DNA of 64,000 bases from Smaragdicoccus niigatensis DSM 44881 = NBRC 103563 (lineage in GTDB: Bacteria > Actinomycetota > Actinomycetes > Mycobacteriales > Mycobacteriaceae). Below the pieces are notes generated by a model that did no database searches, was not told the origin of the DNA, and saw only the letters and a list, made by a program, of their open reading frames with translations. Position numbers and translations under genes: made by a program. Each line of letters begins with the position of its first letter. The first letter of the stretch is position 1. The stretch covers positions 1 through 64,000 of the forward strand of contig NZ_AQXZ01000014.1 of the NCBI RefSeq assembly GCF_000380645.1, given 5' to 3'. Shown in pieces: positions 9,501-17,487 of the stretch.

Positions 9501-11475
9501 CCTGGGCCGCGGGAGCGTCGGCGCTGAAGACGCCGGCACCCGGACGGCCCGCAGCCAGGGCGCGCAGCCCGGCAATCGCCTCGGCACGCGTCGCGGCCAC
9601 GACCGCGGCCCGAGAACGGCCGTGGTTGCGCTTGGCGAGGGCACGGCCGATGTCGGCGAGCGGAGTCGTCGAGCCCTCTTCGGACTCCATCCAGTTGGCG
9701 AGGGCCTCGGCCGCCTTGCGGCGCCGGGACGGCATTGCCGCCGAGACAACGAGAACGACCGGCTGATCGGTCGCAGTCTCGGTGACTGCCGGCTGCCGCG
9801 AGACATACTCGCGGACGACGACGTGCGCGTTCGTACCGCCGAACCCGAACGACGAGACACCGGCAATCGCCTTGCCGCTGTAGCGCGGCCAGTCGCGCGC
9901 CTGGTCGACGATCTGCAGGTTCGTCTGCTCGAACGGGATGAGCGGGTTCGGACCGGCGAAGTTGATGGTCGGCGGGATCTTGTCGCCCTGCATCGACAGC
10001 ACGACCTTGATGAGGCCCACTGCACCCGCAGCGGCCTCGAGGTGACCGAAGTTCGTCTTCGCCGCACCGAGGAGCATCGGCTTCTGCTTGGCGCGACCAC
10101 GACCGATCACACGACCGAGCGCATCCGCCTCGATCGGGTCACCGAGAAGGGTGCCGGTGCCATGAGCCTCGACGTAGTCGACCGAGTGCGGTGCAATACC
10201 TGCGTCGCGATACGCCTGCTGCAGAACGTCGACCTGCGCGTCCGGGTTCGGCGCCGTCAATCCGTTCGAGCGGCCATCCTGGTTGACCGCGCTTCCGGCG
10301 ACGACGGCGAGGATCGTGTCACCGTCACGCTCGGCGTCTTCGAGGCGCTTGAGCACGACCAGACCGCCGCCCTCCGAGCGGTTGAAGCCGTCGGCGTCCG
10401 ACGAGAAGGCCTTGATCTTGCCGTCCGGGGCGAGGATCTCGAGCTCGCCGAAACCGAGGTGTCCGGCCGGGGTCGCGAGGATGTTGACGCCACCGGCGAC
10501 CGCCACGTCCGACGAACCGTCCCGCAGGCTGCGCACCGCCTGGTGCACGGCGACGAGAGCCGACGAGCAGGCCGTGTCGAGTGCGACCGAGGGTCCGCGG
10601 AAGTCGTAGAAGTACGAGACCCGGTTCGCGAGGATGCTCGACGCGGTACCGGTGATCGCGTACGGGTGCGCGGTCAGCGGGTCGGCGACGGCGAGCAGCG
10701 TGTAGTCGCTCGACGAACTGCCCAGGAAGACACCGACGCGCTGGCCCTTGAGCTCGTTGGCGGGGATGTGCGCATGTTCGAGCGCCTCCCAGGTGAGTTC
10801 GAGGGCCATGCGCTGCTGCGGGTCGACGTGATCAACCTCGCGCGGTGACATCGAAAAGAACTCGGCGTCAAAGCCTTTGATGTCGTTAAGGAAGCCGCCC
10901 TTGGTCGGGATCGCGGCGAGCCGCGCGGCCAGAGCCGGGTCGGCCTTGAACTCGACCCAGCGGTCCTCGGGAACCTCGGTGACCGCGTCGCGTCCCTCCA
11001 TGAGGGTCCGCCACATGTCGTCCGGCGTGTTGACCTGCCCCGGGAAGCGGGTCGCCAGACCGACGATCGCGATGTCGTGGCCGTCGACGCGAGTGTTCGA
11101 GGTGTAGTAGCTCTCCTGCGCCGGCGCCGCAGCAGGCTCGGTCTCGCCTTCGATGATGCGAGTGGCGAGCGATGCGATCGTGGGGTGCTGGTAGGCGACG
11201 GTCGCGGTGAGGATGACACCGGTCAGTTCTTCGATGTCTCCCGCGAGGGCGAGAACGTCCCGCGAAGCGAGACCGAACTCCTCCATCGGGCGGTCTTCCG
11301 CGATCGCCTCGACGGGGTTGCCCGTCGCCTTCGAGATCCAATCGCGCAGCCAGATCTTCATCTCCGCCACGGTGGAGACGTGAGGATTACTCATGTTTTT
11401 CTGCGCCTGTGTCTCACCAGCCGATTCGCTGGTTTCCACTTCGAGATCGGCCGGTGGAGTCACTTCATTGTCCAA
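6574..11475 (-). CDS. pks13: Polyketide synthase Pks13 (mycolate condensase)
   Basis: 1633 residues with the domain order of Pks13. An acyl carrier domain is at about 35-110 (Ser71 in GLASRD), a ketosynthase at about 130-560 (Cys303 in DTACSS, His438, His478), an acyltransferase at about 655-1000 (Ser750 in GHSQGE), a second carrier at about 1155-1235 (Ser1190 in LGLDSL), and a thioesterase at about 1375-1633 (Ser1441 in GWSLGG). It condenses the FadD32-activated meromycolyl chain with the carboxyacyl chain and releases the beta-keto ester to trehalose. The longest frame begins at TTG 11475, eight bases from the fadD32 stop; ATG 11394 (residue 28) is an alternative start closer to the M. tuberculosis N-terminus. 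Confidence 0.97.
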   Translation of the reverse strand: MDNEVTPPADLEVETSESAGETQAQKNMSNPHVSTVAEMKIWLRDWISKATGNPVEAIAEDRPMEEFGLASRDVLALAGDIEELTGVILTATVAYQHPTIASLATRIIEGETEPAAAPAQESYYTSNTRVDGHDIAIVGLATRFPGQVNTPDDMWRTLMEGRDAVTEVPEDRWVEFKADPALAARLAAIPTKGGFLNDIKGFDAEFFSMSPREVDHVDPQQRMALELTWEALEHAHIPANELKGQRVGVFLGSSSSDYTLLAVADPLTAHPYAITGTASSILANRVSYFYDFRGPSVALDTACSSALVAVHQAVRSLRDGSSDVAVAGGVNILATPAGHLGFGELEILAPDGKIKAFSSDADGFNRSEGGGLVVLKRLEDAERDGDTILAVVAGSAVNQDGRSNGLTAPNPDAQVDVLQQAYRDAGIAPHSVDYVEAHGTGTLLGDPIEADALGRVIGRGRAKQKPMLLGAAKTNFGHLEAAAGAVGLIKVVLSMQGDKIPPTINFAGPNPLIPFEQTNLQIVDQARDWPRYSGKAIAGVSSFGFGGTNAHVVVREYVSRQPAVTETATDQPVVLVVSAAMPSRRRKAAEALANWMESEEGSTTPLADIGRALAKRNHGRSRAAVVAATRAEAIAGLRALAAGRPGAGVFSADAPAAQGAIWVMSGFGAQHRKMAKQLYLENAIFKAAVDEVDEHMEFEAGYSVVEMFLDDSIDYVGVGTCQTAIFTIQVGLAALLRHHGAEPAAVIGHSQGEVAAAYIAGGLSLEDAVRVIAVRSRLMGEGEAMIPEDQAWRMALVEYSAEDIDTAIAEFPNLQVCVYAAPTHTVIGGPDAEVQAMVARAEALGKMSRVLLTKGAGHTSQMDALIGELAAELAGLEPQPLTTGLFSTVDREEHYRPGAAIHTVEYWVKNLRHSVWFTQAVRQAVTGGHTTFLELSPNPVALMQVAATTFAAGLHNAALIHTLKRKEDEPLGVLQALAQLYVQGHDVDVPSLFTPGPFANIPRTELIKRPFWIDVRINSSGSGRIPGAHVALPDGRHAWEVEVAAVTDLKALVVSAAAQVFGSVELGPFVSYAGLPATGTVTTTLQRHPGGASVNVHAPVVGGFQLIFEAVLSAGEPLAAPQVGALSVPAQVQVEAAEPELELESFGAKWDPNGTQSLEDRLALIVAETMGYSIEDLPREIALLELGLDSLMAVRIKNRVEYEFDIPQLQLQAVRDANLIEVGKYLRYAVEHREELAALAEQQARQIAEGGAVAAIELPDISEETSTQEQPAETPSLSPDIPPRDAAERLTYATWAVVTGESAKGIFNELPKLSDGVAATLAERLSERAKGEITVADVLESTTIEQLSDKVRGFLEGGVDGILRTLRARPEGSTAVPVFMFHPAGGSTVVYEPLLRRLPEGTPMYGLERVEGESLEERARQYLPKLREIQGDGPYVLAGWSLGGAFAFAVANLLKAEGADVRLVAMLDVALPADNPDDTPEEVRARWQRYSEFAKRTYGIDGLPDELIEVLAEASDEEQIEMLLQMVEFSGIQIPSGVLEHQKTSWIDNRHLMKVKPIPYDGEVVLYLADKYHDDAIALEPRYGARAPKGGWGEVVPNLEVVEIGGDHLQIVDEPYISKVGAHLSKKLTAQGG

Positions 11476-11481
11476 ACTGTG

Positions 11482-13359
11482 TCAGTCGGTGCCGGTATCG
11501 CCGGCGCTATCAGGAAATGCAGTCTGCGTGTGGCCACCGCGAAGCGTGCCTTCGAGGTATGCAGTCTTGCACGCGCGGTGGGCGATCTTGCCGCTCGACG
11601 TGCGCGGGATCGACCCCATCCGGACGAGCAGGACCTCGCGTGGTGTCACACCGTGGTTCGCCGCGACGGCGTTGCGGATCGCCTCGATGATCGGCTCCGG
11701 TGCCAGCTTGCCCGCTCCGGGAGCGCGCTCGGCGACGATGACCAGTTGCTCGGCATCGTCATCGAGGTCCGTGGCGCCGGGCATCTGGTTCGCCGGAACA
11801 TCGAATGCGGCAAGGAACCCGGTCCGCACCCCCGACGTGGCTTCCTGCGCGGTGTATTCGATGTCTTGCGGGTAGTGATTACGCCCGTTGACGATGATGA
11901 GATCCTTGCAGCGCCCCGTCACGTACAGCTCGCCGTCGATGTAGACACCGAGATCGCCAGTACGCATCCAGTGCGCATCCTCGGACAGTCCCTCAGCACG
12001 GCTGAGCTGCGGCTGGCGCTTCGAGATGACCGCCTGGAACGTCGTCGCGGTCTCCGCCGGGCGACCCCAGTAGCCCTGACCGATGTTGTCGCCGTGGAGC
12101 CAGATCTCGCCGACATGCTCGTCCGCGAGTTCTTCCGCGGTCTCCGGGTCGACGATGGCGGCGGCGAGGTTGCGGGCCACGAAACCGCACGAAACCTGCG
12201 GCAGCGAACCGGGAGTGTCCTTCTCGACACGAACAACGCGGCCGGCGTTGAGTTCGGTGCGGTCGACGTAGACGATCTTCGCCTCGTCTTCCGGACGCGG
12301 GCCGGAGACGAACAGCGTCGCCTCGGCCATGCCGTACGACGGCTTGATCGCGGTCTTCGGAAGGCCGTACGGGGCGAACGCGTCGTTGAACATCTTCATC
12401 GACGAAACGCGCACCGGCTCCGAGCCGTTGATGAGGCCGATGACGTTGCTCAGGTCGAGGGTCTCGCCCGGCTTCGGCAGTCCACGGGTCGCGGCGTGCT
12501 CGAACGCGAAGTTCGGCGCAGCGGCGAACGTCGGCGCATGGTCGGCCATCGCCGCGAGTTCGTTGATCCAGCGTGCGGGACGCCGGACGAATGCGCTCGG
12601 GGACATGATCGTGATGAACTTGCCGCCGATCGTCGGGAGGATGACGGTCAGCAGGCCCATGTCGTGGAACAGCGGCAGCCAGGTGACACCGCGCGACTCC
12701 GGGCCCAGACCCTGTGCGTCGGCCATCTGCAGCACGTTGGTGACCACGCCGCGGTGGGTGATCTCCACACCAGCCGGAGTACGGGTCGAACCCGAGGTGT
12801 ACTGCAGGTATGCGATGTCGTCGACCTTCACACCGGGATTGACCCAGGTGTCGCCGAGCGTGTCCGGAACGGCGTCGACGGCGATGATGCGCGGGCGCTC
12901 GGCAGCGGGCAGCGAACGGAAGAAGTTCCGAACACCGGCGGCGGACTGCGAGGCCGTGAGGATTGCCGACGGCTTGCAGTCACCGAGAACGGCGTGCAGA
13001 CGGTCCGTGTGGCCCGGCTCGTCCGGGTCGAACAGCGGGACGGCAATGGTGCCGGCGTAGATCGCAGCGAAGAACGAAACGACGTAGTCGAGTCCCTGCG
13101 GCGCCAGGACGGCAACGCGGTCACCCGGCTGGGTCACCTGCTGCAAACGCGCTGCAACGGCACGCAGACGGATTCCGAACTGCTTCCAGCTCAGGTCCTG
13201 GCGTTCGCCATCCCGCTCGCGGGAGTAGTCGATGTAGCGGTACGCAAGGGTGTCAGCATCGGTGCGAGTGTGCTTCTCAACGAAGTCGACGAGCGTGTGA
13301 CCTTCGGAAACAATGATGTTCCCGGCCTCGTCAAGGTAATCCTCGACCCTGTCGCTCAT
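11482..13359 (-). CDS. fadD32: Long-chain fatty-acyl-AMP ligase FadD32
   Basis: 625 residues from ATG 13359, which has an ideal ribosome site (GAGGAGATGAA) immediately upstream; the open frame runs 46 codons further upstream but without such support. AMP-binding motif YTSGSTRTPAGV, the conserved NGSEPV and SYGMAEATLF, the GRCKDLIIVNGRNHYPQDIE hinge region and a C-terminal TSSGKI are all present. FadD32 adenylates the meromycolic chain and loads it on the first carrier domain of Pks13. It is first in the fadD32-pks13-accD4 operon, with an 8-nt gap to pks13. Confidence 0.96.
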   Translation of the reverse strand: MSDRVEDYLDEAGNIIVSEGHTLVDFVEKHTRTDADTLAYRYIDYSRERDGERQDLSWKQFGIRLRAVAARLQQVTQPGDRVAVLAPQGLDYVVSFFAAIYAGTIAVPLFDPDEPGHTDRLHAVLGDCKPSAILTASQSAAGVRNFFRSLPAAERPRIIAVDAVPDTLGDTWVNPGVKVDDIAYLQYTSGSTRTPAGVEITHRGVVTNVLQMADAQGLGPESRGVTWLPLFHDMGLLTVILPTIGGKFITIMSPSAFVRRPARWINELAAMADHAPTFAAAPNFAFEHAATRGLPKPGETLDLSNVIGLINGSEPVRVSSMKMFNDAFAPYGLPKTAIKPSYGMAEATLFVSGPRPEDEAKIVYVDRTELNAGRVVRVEKDTPGSLPQVSCGFVARNLAAAIVDPETAEELADEHVGEIWLHGDNIGQGYWGRPAETATTFQAVISKRQPQLSRAEGLSEDAHWMRTGDLGVYIDGELYVTGRCKDLIIVNGRNHYPQDIEYTAQEATSGVRTGFLAAFDVPANQMPGATDLDDDAEQLVIVAERAPGAGKLAPEPIIEAIRNAVAANHGVTPREVLLVRMGSIPRTSSGKIAHRACKTAYLEGTLRGGHTQTAFPDSAGDTGTD

Positions 13360-13778
13360 TTCATCTCCTCTGAAGCGCCGCGCCACCAACTGACCCGACC
13401 GCGCCGTCGGATCGATGTCCCCGAGCCTGTCCGGTTCGAGTCCCGTTCCGCCCGCGGGGGTCTCCCACGTTTCGAGGTGCATTGCCACTGATTGCATTGC
13501 TACTGACTGTATTGGTAACGCACGCTGGTTTCCCGGAGCGTCCGTGTGTGTCGAAACCAGAGTTATGTTACTGAGCCAATGTGACTGGAGTTGCGTGCCG
13601 TGATACTCGCAGCAACCTCCATGCGAAGGTCGCTACTCGTCTCACCACAGACTCCCCGGCCACATCGGCCTGGAACCGATACAGGGCGCAATACATTCAC
13701 TCCTCGATACTGCTGAGACATCACTGGCTCGCAGGCGGTGAAAGTCGTTCAAAGGACTCTAACCGCGATTGCGCGCGA
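13360..13778 (-). promoter_or_regulatory. Promoter region of the fadD32-pks13-accD4 operon
   Basis: About 420 bases without a convincing gene. It must hold the promoter for the mycolate condensation operon. The only clear structure is a tandem 15-bp repeat at 13479-13523. No sigma-factor hexamer pair stood out. Confidence 0.4.
13479..13523. repeat. Tandem 15-bp repeat upstream of fadD32
   Basis: GCATTGCCACTGATT (13479-13493) is followed directly by GCATTGCTACTGACT (13494-13508; 13 of 15 identical) and a degenerate third unit starting GTATTGGTA (13509-13523). A 15-bp period is not a helical multiple, but the units could bind a regulator. Confidence 0.5.
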
Positions 13779-13802
13779 GCACGAATGCAAGATCATTCGT
13801 GC
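13779..13802 (-). terminator. Terminator-like hairpin over the esterase stop codon
   Basis: GCACGAATG (13779-13787) pairs with CATTCGTGC (13794-13802) around a 6-nt loop. It overlaps the stop codon of the cutinase-like gene, and no T-run follows. It probably marks the end of the mycolyltransferase-lipoprotein-esterase operon. Confidence 0.5.
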
Positions 13803-14794
13803 GCGGGGACCGGCGCAGACGAGATGAGGTTCGACGCCCAGCCCGCTAGCCACTGGGTTGCCGTCGTGCCGTTCCCGTCGACCGCGAAGCTCGCGTACAT
13901 CGCGTGCGCCGGGTTTCCAGCCATGCCGGCAAGTGCGGCCAGGTTCTCCGCGATCTTCGACGGATTGAACGGTTGGCGCGGTGCATTGCAGATGCCGTCG
14001 GACGGGTTGCACACGGAGTAGACGCGGTCGGCGATCTTGCCGAAGCCACCGTCTCGAGGACCCGTCATAGTGATCCCCGGCACACGGAGTCCATTGAGCG
14101 AAACCTCGGCGCCCACGCCCGCCGGATCGGCTCCGACCGCATTCGCCTGACCTGGCACTCGCCGCCCGTCGGCAATCAGCGCGACGCCAAGTACGCGGTC
14201 CGGATCGATCGGTCCGTCGCCGGCACCGATCTTCGCCGCGATGTCGCCGGCGATGACCGCGCCCTGGGAGAAACCCATGAGCACGTAGTTCGTGAGCGGG
14301 CATTCGTGGCTGCGCTTCGACATCATGTCGACCGCCCGCGCGGTGCCTTCGGATCGGCTCTTGTTGTACGAATCCTGGCCGTCCGGAGGAATCGCGACCG
14401 GATTCGAGAACTGTGCGACGTACGGCACGGTGTAGACGTCCGCTCGGGAACCGTTGAACTGCTGGCCCAGCGGACCTGTCACGTTGAGCAGCAAGGCCCG
14501 CGGGTTGCTGTGCGGGTTGTAGGGGTCATCGTCGGCACGCGACTCCCACGTTCCCGGGATCGAGATCACCTGGACATCCGGGCAACTCGCCGGCTGGCTC
14601 GTTGCTTCGCCGGGGAAGGGAATCCGGCCCGGCAGGTTCAGCCAGCCCGCCAAGAGGTACCACGCCGCGCCAATCAGCACGAACGTCACGACGACCACGA
14701 GGACGAGGTACTTCAGCACCCCGCCGCGGCGCGGGGCCGGTCGGGGTGAGGTGCGGGCGCGGGTGGCCGCGCGCGACTGAACCGTCCGAACCAT
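13793..14794 (-). CDS. culp6: Cutinase-like esterase (Rv3802c/Culp6 type)
   Basis: 333 residues. A basic N-terminus and one membrane helix (about residues 28-52, LVLVVVVTFVLIGAAWYLLA) serve as an anchor or uncleaved signal. The extracytoplasmic cutinase-type alpha/beta-hydrolase domain carries the nucleophile motif GFSQG. Rv3802c of M. tuberculosis, at the same position next to fadD32, is an essential thioesterase/phospholipase that acts on envelope lipids. The gene starts seven bases after the lipoprotein gene stop, so it belongs to the operon from 17137. Four cysteines in the mature domain probably form disulfides. Confidence 0.9.
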   Translation of the reverse strand: MVRTVQSRAATRARTSPRPAPRRGGVLKYLVLVVVVTFVLIGAAWYLLAGWLNLPGRIPFPGEATSQPASCPDVQVISIPGTWESRADDDPYNPHSNPRALLLNVTGPLGQQFNGSRADVYTVPYVAQFSNPVAIPPDGQDSYNKSRSEGTARAVDMMSKRSHECPLTNYVLMGFSQGAVIAGDIAAKIGAGDGPIDPDRVLGVALIADGRRVPGQANAVGADPAGVGAEVSLNGLRVPGITMTGPRDGGFGKIADRVYSVCNPSDGICNAPRQPFNPSKIAENLAALAGMAGNPAHAMYASFAVDGNGTTATQWLAGWASNLISSAPVPAHE

Positions 14795-14801
14795 CAGTCA
14801 G

Positions 14802-15299
14802 TTACTTGCACAGTGTGCTGCGCGCTGAATCGATGTAGATCTTCGTCGCATCGTCCGGCGGGAACTGCGACTGCGCCAGCTGCTGCTCATTGCCGGCCAT
14901 CGCGAGCACGTTGATGCTGATGCGGTCTTCGTCGATACGGTCGCGCGTGGCGGCACACACGTACTCGCCGATCGAAACCGCATTGTTTCCGTTGCCCGAG
15001 TACGGGACGTCCGACTTCTTGAGCGCGGCGAGGAACAGCGGCGCGTTGGGGTCGACGTCCGGATGCGCCGGGCCTGGGAAACCGCTCGGCTGGTTCTGGA
15101 GGGTCTCGTCGGGAGCGGTCGCCGCGGGCATCTGTGAACCCGCGGTACCCGCCGATGTCGGCGGAGTCGTCAAACCTGCGCCCCCGGACTCGCTCACGTC
15201 GTTCGAACCGCAGCCAGCCACGAGGACGGTTACCGCGAGGAAAGAGAGCGCCGCCCCCGCGGTCTGCCGAGCCTGCACCCGTTTGCGGGTCGAAAACAT
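14802..15299 (-). CDS. DUF732 lipoprotein
   Basis: 165 residues from ATG 15299; an in-frame GTG one codon upstream is less likely because ATG 15299 shares its A with the TGA of the upstream gene (TGATG coupling). The signal peptide ends in the lipobox VAGC, so the mature protein is anchored through an acylated Cys near residue 30. After a Ser/Thr/Pro linker a DUF732-type domain runs from about residue 85 (FLAALKKSDVPYSGN) and contains a CAATRD motif with a C-terminal partner Cys. DUF732 proteins are small secreted or lipoprotein domains common in mycobacteria; no function is established. Confidence 0.85.
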   Translation of the reverse strand: MFSTRKRVQARQTAGAALSFLAVTVLVAGCGSNDVSESGGAGLTTPPTSAGTAGSQMPAATAPDETLQNQPSGFPGPAHPDVDPNAPLFLAALKKSDVPYSGNGNNAVSIGEYVCAATRDRIDEDRISINVLAMAGNEQQLAQSQFPPDDATKIYIDSARSTLCK

Positions 15300-17137
15300 C
15301 ACGCCACCGTCACCTTGCCATTGACTATCTTGATCACGCCGAACTGGAATGTCTGTTGCACTCCGCCCGGAATCGGCGACTCGTCACCCGTCGGGTAGCC
15401 GAGTTTGCCCTTTTCGTATCCCGCCGCCTTGTATGCGTCCATGACCGGGCCATTCTTGATGACCCAGGCATTGCCCGTGGCGGGACTCCAGTAGATGCTG
15501 CCACCTTCGAAGAGCGTGACGCGACCCATGTTCTTCAGAGCGACCTCGTCGCTCTTCGGGAACCCGAGCGGTCCGTTCTCCCAACCAGTGGAAGCGTACT
15601 TGTCCTGGATCTTGCCCTGGACAGCGTGTGCTCCGGTAGCCGGGGAGAACAGGATCGTGCCGCCCTGGAAGGGCTGGACCGAACCGTTCTTCTTCGGTGT
15701 CTTGTGCTCATCGGCGACCGGCAGCTTCAACGGGCCACGCTCGAAGCCCTGCTTGGCGTAGGCGTCCTTGATCGCGCCACGTACCGAAGCCGCACCCGTG
15801 CTCGGCGACCAGTAGATGAGTCCGTTCTTGAAGGTCTGGATCCGGCCGATGCCGTTCGGCAGTGCCTTCTCCGGTCCGGCCGGAAGTCCGAGCGGGCCCG
15901 CGGTTCCGCCGGTAGCCGAGTAAAGACCACCGATGCGTCCGCCAATTGCCTGCGCACCGGTGCCCTTGGACCACGTGACGCGGCCGAAGCGGAAGTCCTG
16001 CGCAACGCCGTCGCCGGCCGGGTACTCACCGGTGAGGCAGTCGCCGAGCCACTTGTTCGCCTTCACCGTGTTCGCGATGGCGCCACCGACCTTGCACGCC
16101 GGCTTTTCGTTCTCGACACCTAGCGCGTTCGCGACCGTGGGCCACGCCTGGCGCATCTCGAAGTCCCAGTACTGCCACGTGTGCGTGCCCGACGGCCGAT
16201 AAACGACCTGAGCCGGGATCCCGAGCTCGTTCAACTTGGTGGCGAAGTTCTGCGAACTCAATCGCGACAAGATCTCCAGGCCCATACCCGGGGTGTTGGT
16301 GCTGACGCCCGGAATGTTGGTCGGGGTGTCGTAGGCACCCGTGCTTCCGCTGCCCGACGAGACGTACAGCGCGGTGCCGCGCAGCTTGTCCGCGTTCACG
16401 TACGGGTCGTGGGCCGCCCAATCCGGGTCCTCCGGCTTGCCCCACATGTTCTCGGTCGTGAACCCGCCCGCGTCGTGCTGCGCGTACTGGATCGCCTGGG
16501 GCATTCCCATCGACGTCGTCTGCAGGAATCCGGAGAACGAGGAGGCTTCCTTGAAGAATCCCGGGTTACGCGTCGCGAGCATCATCGCGGCCGCGCCACC
16601 CATCGACAGACCTTGGACCGAACGGACATTCGTCGACCGCCACTGGCCCTCGAGGATCGGCGGCAGTTCTTTGGTGAGGAAGGTCTCCCACATGTAGTGC
16701 TTGCCCTGGTCCGCCTTCTGCCAGTCGGTGTAGAAGCTCGACTGGCCGCCGATCGGCAGCACGATGTTCGCGTTCTTCTCCGCGAAGAACGACTCGGCCC
16801 GGGCGTCTTTGGTCCAGCCGCTTTCGTCGTCCTGTGCGCGCAGTCCGTCGAGCATGTAGACGACGGGGAACTTCGCGGTCGGCTTGGCGTACCAGTCGCG
16901 CGCGAGCAGCAACTGCACCTTGACGGGACCGTTCGCGGAGGGAGAGAAGATCTCGAGTTCAACGCGGCGGTCGGTCATCCACGTGACCCGCTTGACGGTT
17001 GCTCCGGCCGCGGGCGCCTCGTGCGCGGGCATCGCGCCGGCGACTCCACTGGTCGCGGCCTGCACCACGAATGGCGTGACGAGGGCAGTAGCGCAGAGCA
17101 CGAGTGCGCGGGACCTCAGGCGGTGTGCGCGTCGCAT
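15299..17137 (-). CDS. Mycolyltransferase (Ag85 family) with four LGFP repeats
   Basis: 612 residues. A signal peptide (about 1-35) is followed by an esterase domain of the antigen 85 family to about residue 340 (nucleophile in GLSMGG, and GTHTWQYW with the catalytic His). Four LGFP repeats of about 50 residues then run to the end; each has a WSP/FSPATG-A core and an LGFP/LGYP-type turn. This is the layout of corynebacterial PS1/Cop1, in which LGFP repeats are thought to hold the enzyme in the wall. It transfers mycolates between trehalose monomycolate and arabinogalactan or a second trehalose. ATG 17137 follows GGGAGAGAC. It heads the operon with the DUF732 lipoprotein and the esterase. Confidence 0.93.
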   Translation of the reverse strand: MRRAHRLRSRALVLCATALVTPFVVQAATSGVAGAMPAHEAPAAGATVKRVTWMTDRRVELEIFSPSANGPVKVQLLLARDWYAKPTAKFPVVYMLDGLRAQDDESGWTKDARAESFFAEKNANIVLPIGGQSSFYTDWQKADQGKHYMWETFLTKELPPILEGQWRSTNVRSVQGLSMGGAAAMMLATRNPGFFKEASSFSGFLQTTSMGMPQAIQYAQHDAGGFTTENMWGKPEDPDWAAHDPYVNADKLRGTALYVSSGSGSTGAYDTPTNIPGVSTNTPGMGLEILSRLSSQNFATKLNELGIPAQVVYRPSGTHTWQYWDFEMRQAWPTVANALGVENEKPACKVGGAIANTVKANKWLGDCLTGEYPAGDGVAQDFRFGRVTWSKGTGAQAIGGRIGGLYSATGGTAGPLGLPAGPEKALPNGIGRIQTFKNGLIYWSPSTGAASVRGAIKDAYAKQGFERGPLKLPVADEHKTPKKNGSVQPFQGGTILFSPATGAHAVQGKIQDKYASTGWENGPLGFPKSDEVALKNMGRVTLFEGGSIYWSPATGNAWVIKNGPVMDAYKAAGYEKGKLGYPTGDESPIPGGVQQTFQFGVIKIVNGKVTVA

Positions 17138-17433
17138 CGAATGTCTCTCCCGAGTGGCCGTCTTGGTCTGGTGTAGCTCAGATCACGTTTCAAGCCCGCG
17201 CTGGTGAAGGCACAAGCCTGGTTATGGATCTTTTGTACACTCCACGCCCCACGAGTCACGGTTGCCACGCGGCGCACACCCGCCCGTGGTGAACATCACC
17301 CGCGGGGCTTTCCGGTGGCCGTTGGATTCGGTTCCCAGGGGCGCGGTTGCCATCGCACTCAATCCCTCTGCATTGGGCAATCATTCGTCGGGAGACCGCA
17401 ATATCGCCCATTCGAGGCCGATCTGAATCGACA
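17138..17433 (-). promoter_or_regulatory. Promoter region of the LGFP mycolyltransferase operon
   Basis: About 300 bases between the upstream terminator and the start at 17137. It contains an imperfect inverted repeat around GGTGA-aca-TCACC (17288-17300), flanked by CCCG and CGGG. No other clear signal was seen. Confidence 0.35.
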
Positions 17434-17468
17434 AAGCGGCCGCCGCACTGGAAGTGCGACGGCCGCTT
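17434..17468 (-). terminator. Strong terminator after the second mycolyltransferase
   Basis: Arms AAGCGGCCGCCGCACT (17434-17449) and AGTGCGACGGCCGCTT (17453-17468) form a 16-bp stem with one mismatch and a 3-nt loop, followed on the minus strand by TTG-rich sequence. It separates the gene ending at 17488 from the operon starting at 17137. Confidence 0.85.
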
Positions 17469-17487
17469 CTGACGAACGTGTCCGGGG

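Noticed and set aside
7330-10848. Antisense open frame of 1172 codons across pks13
   Set aside because: The sequence is Arg/Asp/Glu-rich shadow of the pks13 third codon positions; it has no motifs and no ribosome site.
13420-13460. tRNA-like GGTTCGAGTCCC
   Set aside because: The motif looks like a T arm, but the flanks do not pair into a T stem and no acceptor or anticodon stem can be drawn.
11077-13491. Antisense open frame of 804 codons across fadD32
   Set aside because: Same reason; it mirrors the high-GC third positions of the true gene.
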